Source: Streptomyces sabulosicollis
Lineage (GTDB): Bacteria > Actinomycetota > Actinomycetes > Streptomycetales > Streptomycetaceae
Assembly: GCF_016103465.1 (NCBI RefSeq)
Contig: NZ_JAEEAP010000032.1
Location: 1-39,224 of the forward strand
DNA: 39,224 nt
Direction: 5' to 3'
Positions within the stretch are counted from its first letter, which is position 1. Each line of letters opens with the position of its first letter. Positions 38,404-39,224 of this stretch are shown piece by piece. The translations under genes and the position numbers were made by a program. The notes under the pieces were generated by a model. The model saw only the letters and a list, made by a program, of their open reading frames with translations. It was not told the origin of the DNA and ran no database searches.

Positions 38404-39060
38404 ATGACGCAGCAAGGCGCTCCCCGTGATGCGCCGGTGCCGCGTGATGTGCCGGTGTCGGGTGATGCGTCGGTGCCGCGCGATGTGCCGGTGCCGCGTG
38501 ATGTGCCGGTGCCGCTGGATCGCGGTGCCCGGAACGCCGCGCGGGGGTCCGTGAGCGATCGTCCGGCCGACCGGACCTCCGGCGGGGATTCCGCTGCCGC
38601 TCGGGACGGCGCCGCCGGGGAGGCGGCCGCCGGGGGCGCTGCCGCGGGGTACGTCGCCGGGGATGTCGCCGCTGGGGGCGTCGCCGCTGGGGGCGTCGTC
38701 GCTGGGGATGCCGACGCTCCCCGGGCCCGTACGCACCGGGTCGGCGGGTACACCGTCGTGGAGCTCCACGGCGAGATCGACATCGCCGGGGTGGGAACCG
38801 TGGGACCGGCGCTGGACGCGGCCACGGCCGGGGACGCGCCCGCGGTGATCGTGGACTTACGCCCGACCGCCTTCTTCGACTGCTCGGGCCTGGGACTGCT
38901 GTGCCGGGCCCATCGGCGTGTACGGGAGCGGGGCGGGCGGATGCGGCTGGTCTGCGACGACGCCTTGATCCTCCGCACTCTGCGGGCGGGGAGGATGCTG
39001 GACGTGCTCCAGCCTGTGGCCACGCTGGAGGAGGCGCTGCGCGAGGAGGAGGGCTACTAG
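38404..39060 (+). CDS. STAS-domain anti-sigma factor antagonist with repetitive N-terminus
   Basis: 218-aa protein. The last 110 residues are a STAS domain whose loop reads FFDCSGL (D159-C160-S161), with the phospho-acceptor Ser present. Residues 8-38 are five six-residue repeats of RDVPVP type, followed by a Gly/Ala-rich linker to about residue 100. Codon 152 (38857-38859) is TTA, implying bldA dependence. ATG at 38404 follows GAGGGG. The upstream gap 38177-38403 shows no gene; it holds a GGGGGTCACCCCC dyad at 38269-38281. Confidence 0.85.
   Translation: MTQQGAPRDAPVPRDVPVSGDASVPRDVPVPRDVPVPLDRGARNAARGSVSDRPADRTSGGDSAAARDGAAGEAAAGGAAAGYVAGDVAAGGVAAGGVVAGDADAPRARTHRVGGYTVVELHGEIDIAGVGTVGPALDAATAGDAPAVIVDLRPTAFFDCSGLGLLCRAHRRVRERGGRMRLVCDDALILRTLRAGRMLDVLQPVATLEEALREEEGY
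38425..38514 (+). repeat. five 18-bp in-frame coding repeats
   Basis: Units of 18 bp start at 38425, 38443, 38461, 38479 and 38497, for example CGTGATGTGCCGGTGCCG. They keep frame and encode RDAPVP, RDVPVS, GDASVP, RDVPVP and RDVPVP, so copy-number change would lengthen or shorten the linker without a frameshift. Confidence 0.92.
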
Positions 39061-39119
39061 GGGCGACGGGGCGTGACGCCTGCGGCGGGCTGTTCCCCTC
39101 CCCGCCCCTTCCCGAAACT

Positions 39120-39224
39120 GGGGCTCCGCCCCAGCCCCCGTATCGGGGCTCTGCCCCGGGCCCCGTATCGGGGCTCCGCCCTAGCCCCCGTATCTGGCTC
39201 TGCCCCGGGCCCCGTATCTGGCTC
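39120..39224. repeat. GC-rich tandem hairpin repeats, right edge
   Basis: Four or five units of about 25 bp with GGGGCTCYGCCCC cores separated by GGCCCCGTATC-type spacers, the same class as at 1-272. The array runs off the right edge. Confidence 0.85.

Overview
The window is very GC-rich (about 72% by eye) and carries Streptomyces hallmarks: dasR with a dasABC-dasD-nagB cluster, wblE, a sigH/anti-sigma operon, an XRE-DUF397-ATPase cassette, rare TTA codons and GTG/TTG starts. From memory the core order (nrdAB, then das genes, a HisKA_2 kinase, wblE, sigH) resembles the Streptomyces coelicolor chromosome arm around SCO5225-SCO5245, so this is probably core chromosome of a Streptomyces with local insertions.

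Layout. 1-430: GC-rich hairpin repeats. 580-5036: peptide deformylase facing the class I ribonucleotide reductase operon nrdA-nrdB, whose leader holds a cobalamin riboswitch and a pair of NrdR boxes. 5139-14592: an accessory stretch with a GNAT enzyme, two phage-like small genes, a three-TIG-domain protein with a Gly/Trp insert, a frameshifted nitroreductase followed by a MarR-like remnant, an XRE/DUF397/ATPase cassette, a TetR/SDR pair around a large palindromic operator, and a TetR/TetX-like monooxygenase pair around a second operator. 14688-16558: a DUF3311 protein and an MctP-type monocarboxylate symporter. 16813-23666: dasR divergent from dasABC-dasD-nagB, the uptake and catabolism system for chitobiose/GlcNAc, with DasR-like sites. 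24042-29321: a PdtaS-type histidine kinase with a DasR-like site in front, wblE with a CRP-like site in front, a lipid-kinase-family protein, a small membrane protein and the sigH operon. 29569-37518: metabolic and transport genes (GNAT, UBP zinc finger, CPA1 antiporter, amidase, glutaminase, a small Cys protein-AraC-VOC group, a FabH-like synthase, a HAD phosphatase). 37784-39060: two STAS-domain anti-sigma-antagonist genes, each with one TTA (bldA-dependent) codon. 39120-end: the same class of GC-rich hairpin repeats as at the left edge.

How the genes work together: DasABC imports chitobiose, DasD and NagB turn the sugars toward fructose-6-phosphate, and NagB consumes glucosamine-6-phosphate, the known DasR effector. 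The DasR-like site before the histidine kinase could extend that sensing to a two-component pathway. The sigH operon, the XRE/ATPase cassette and the TTA-containing STAS pair together form a group of partner-switching and developmental regulators. Several regulator-target pairs have operators visible in the DNA itself. I ran no database search; all homology calls are from recognised motifs and remembered family sequences.
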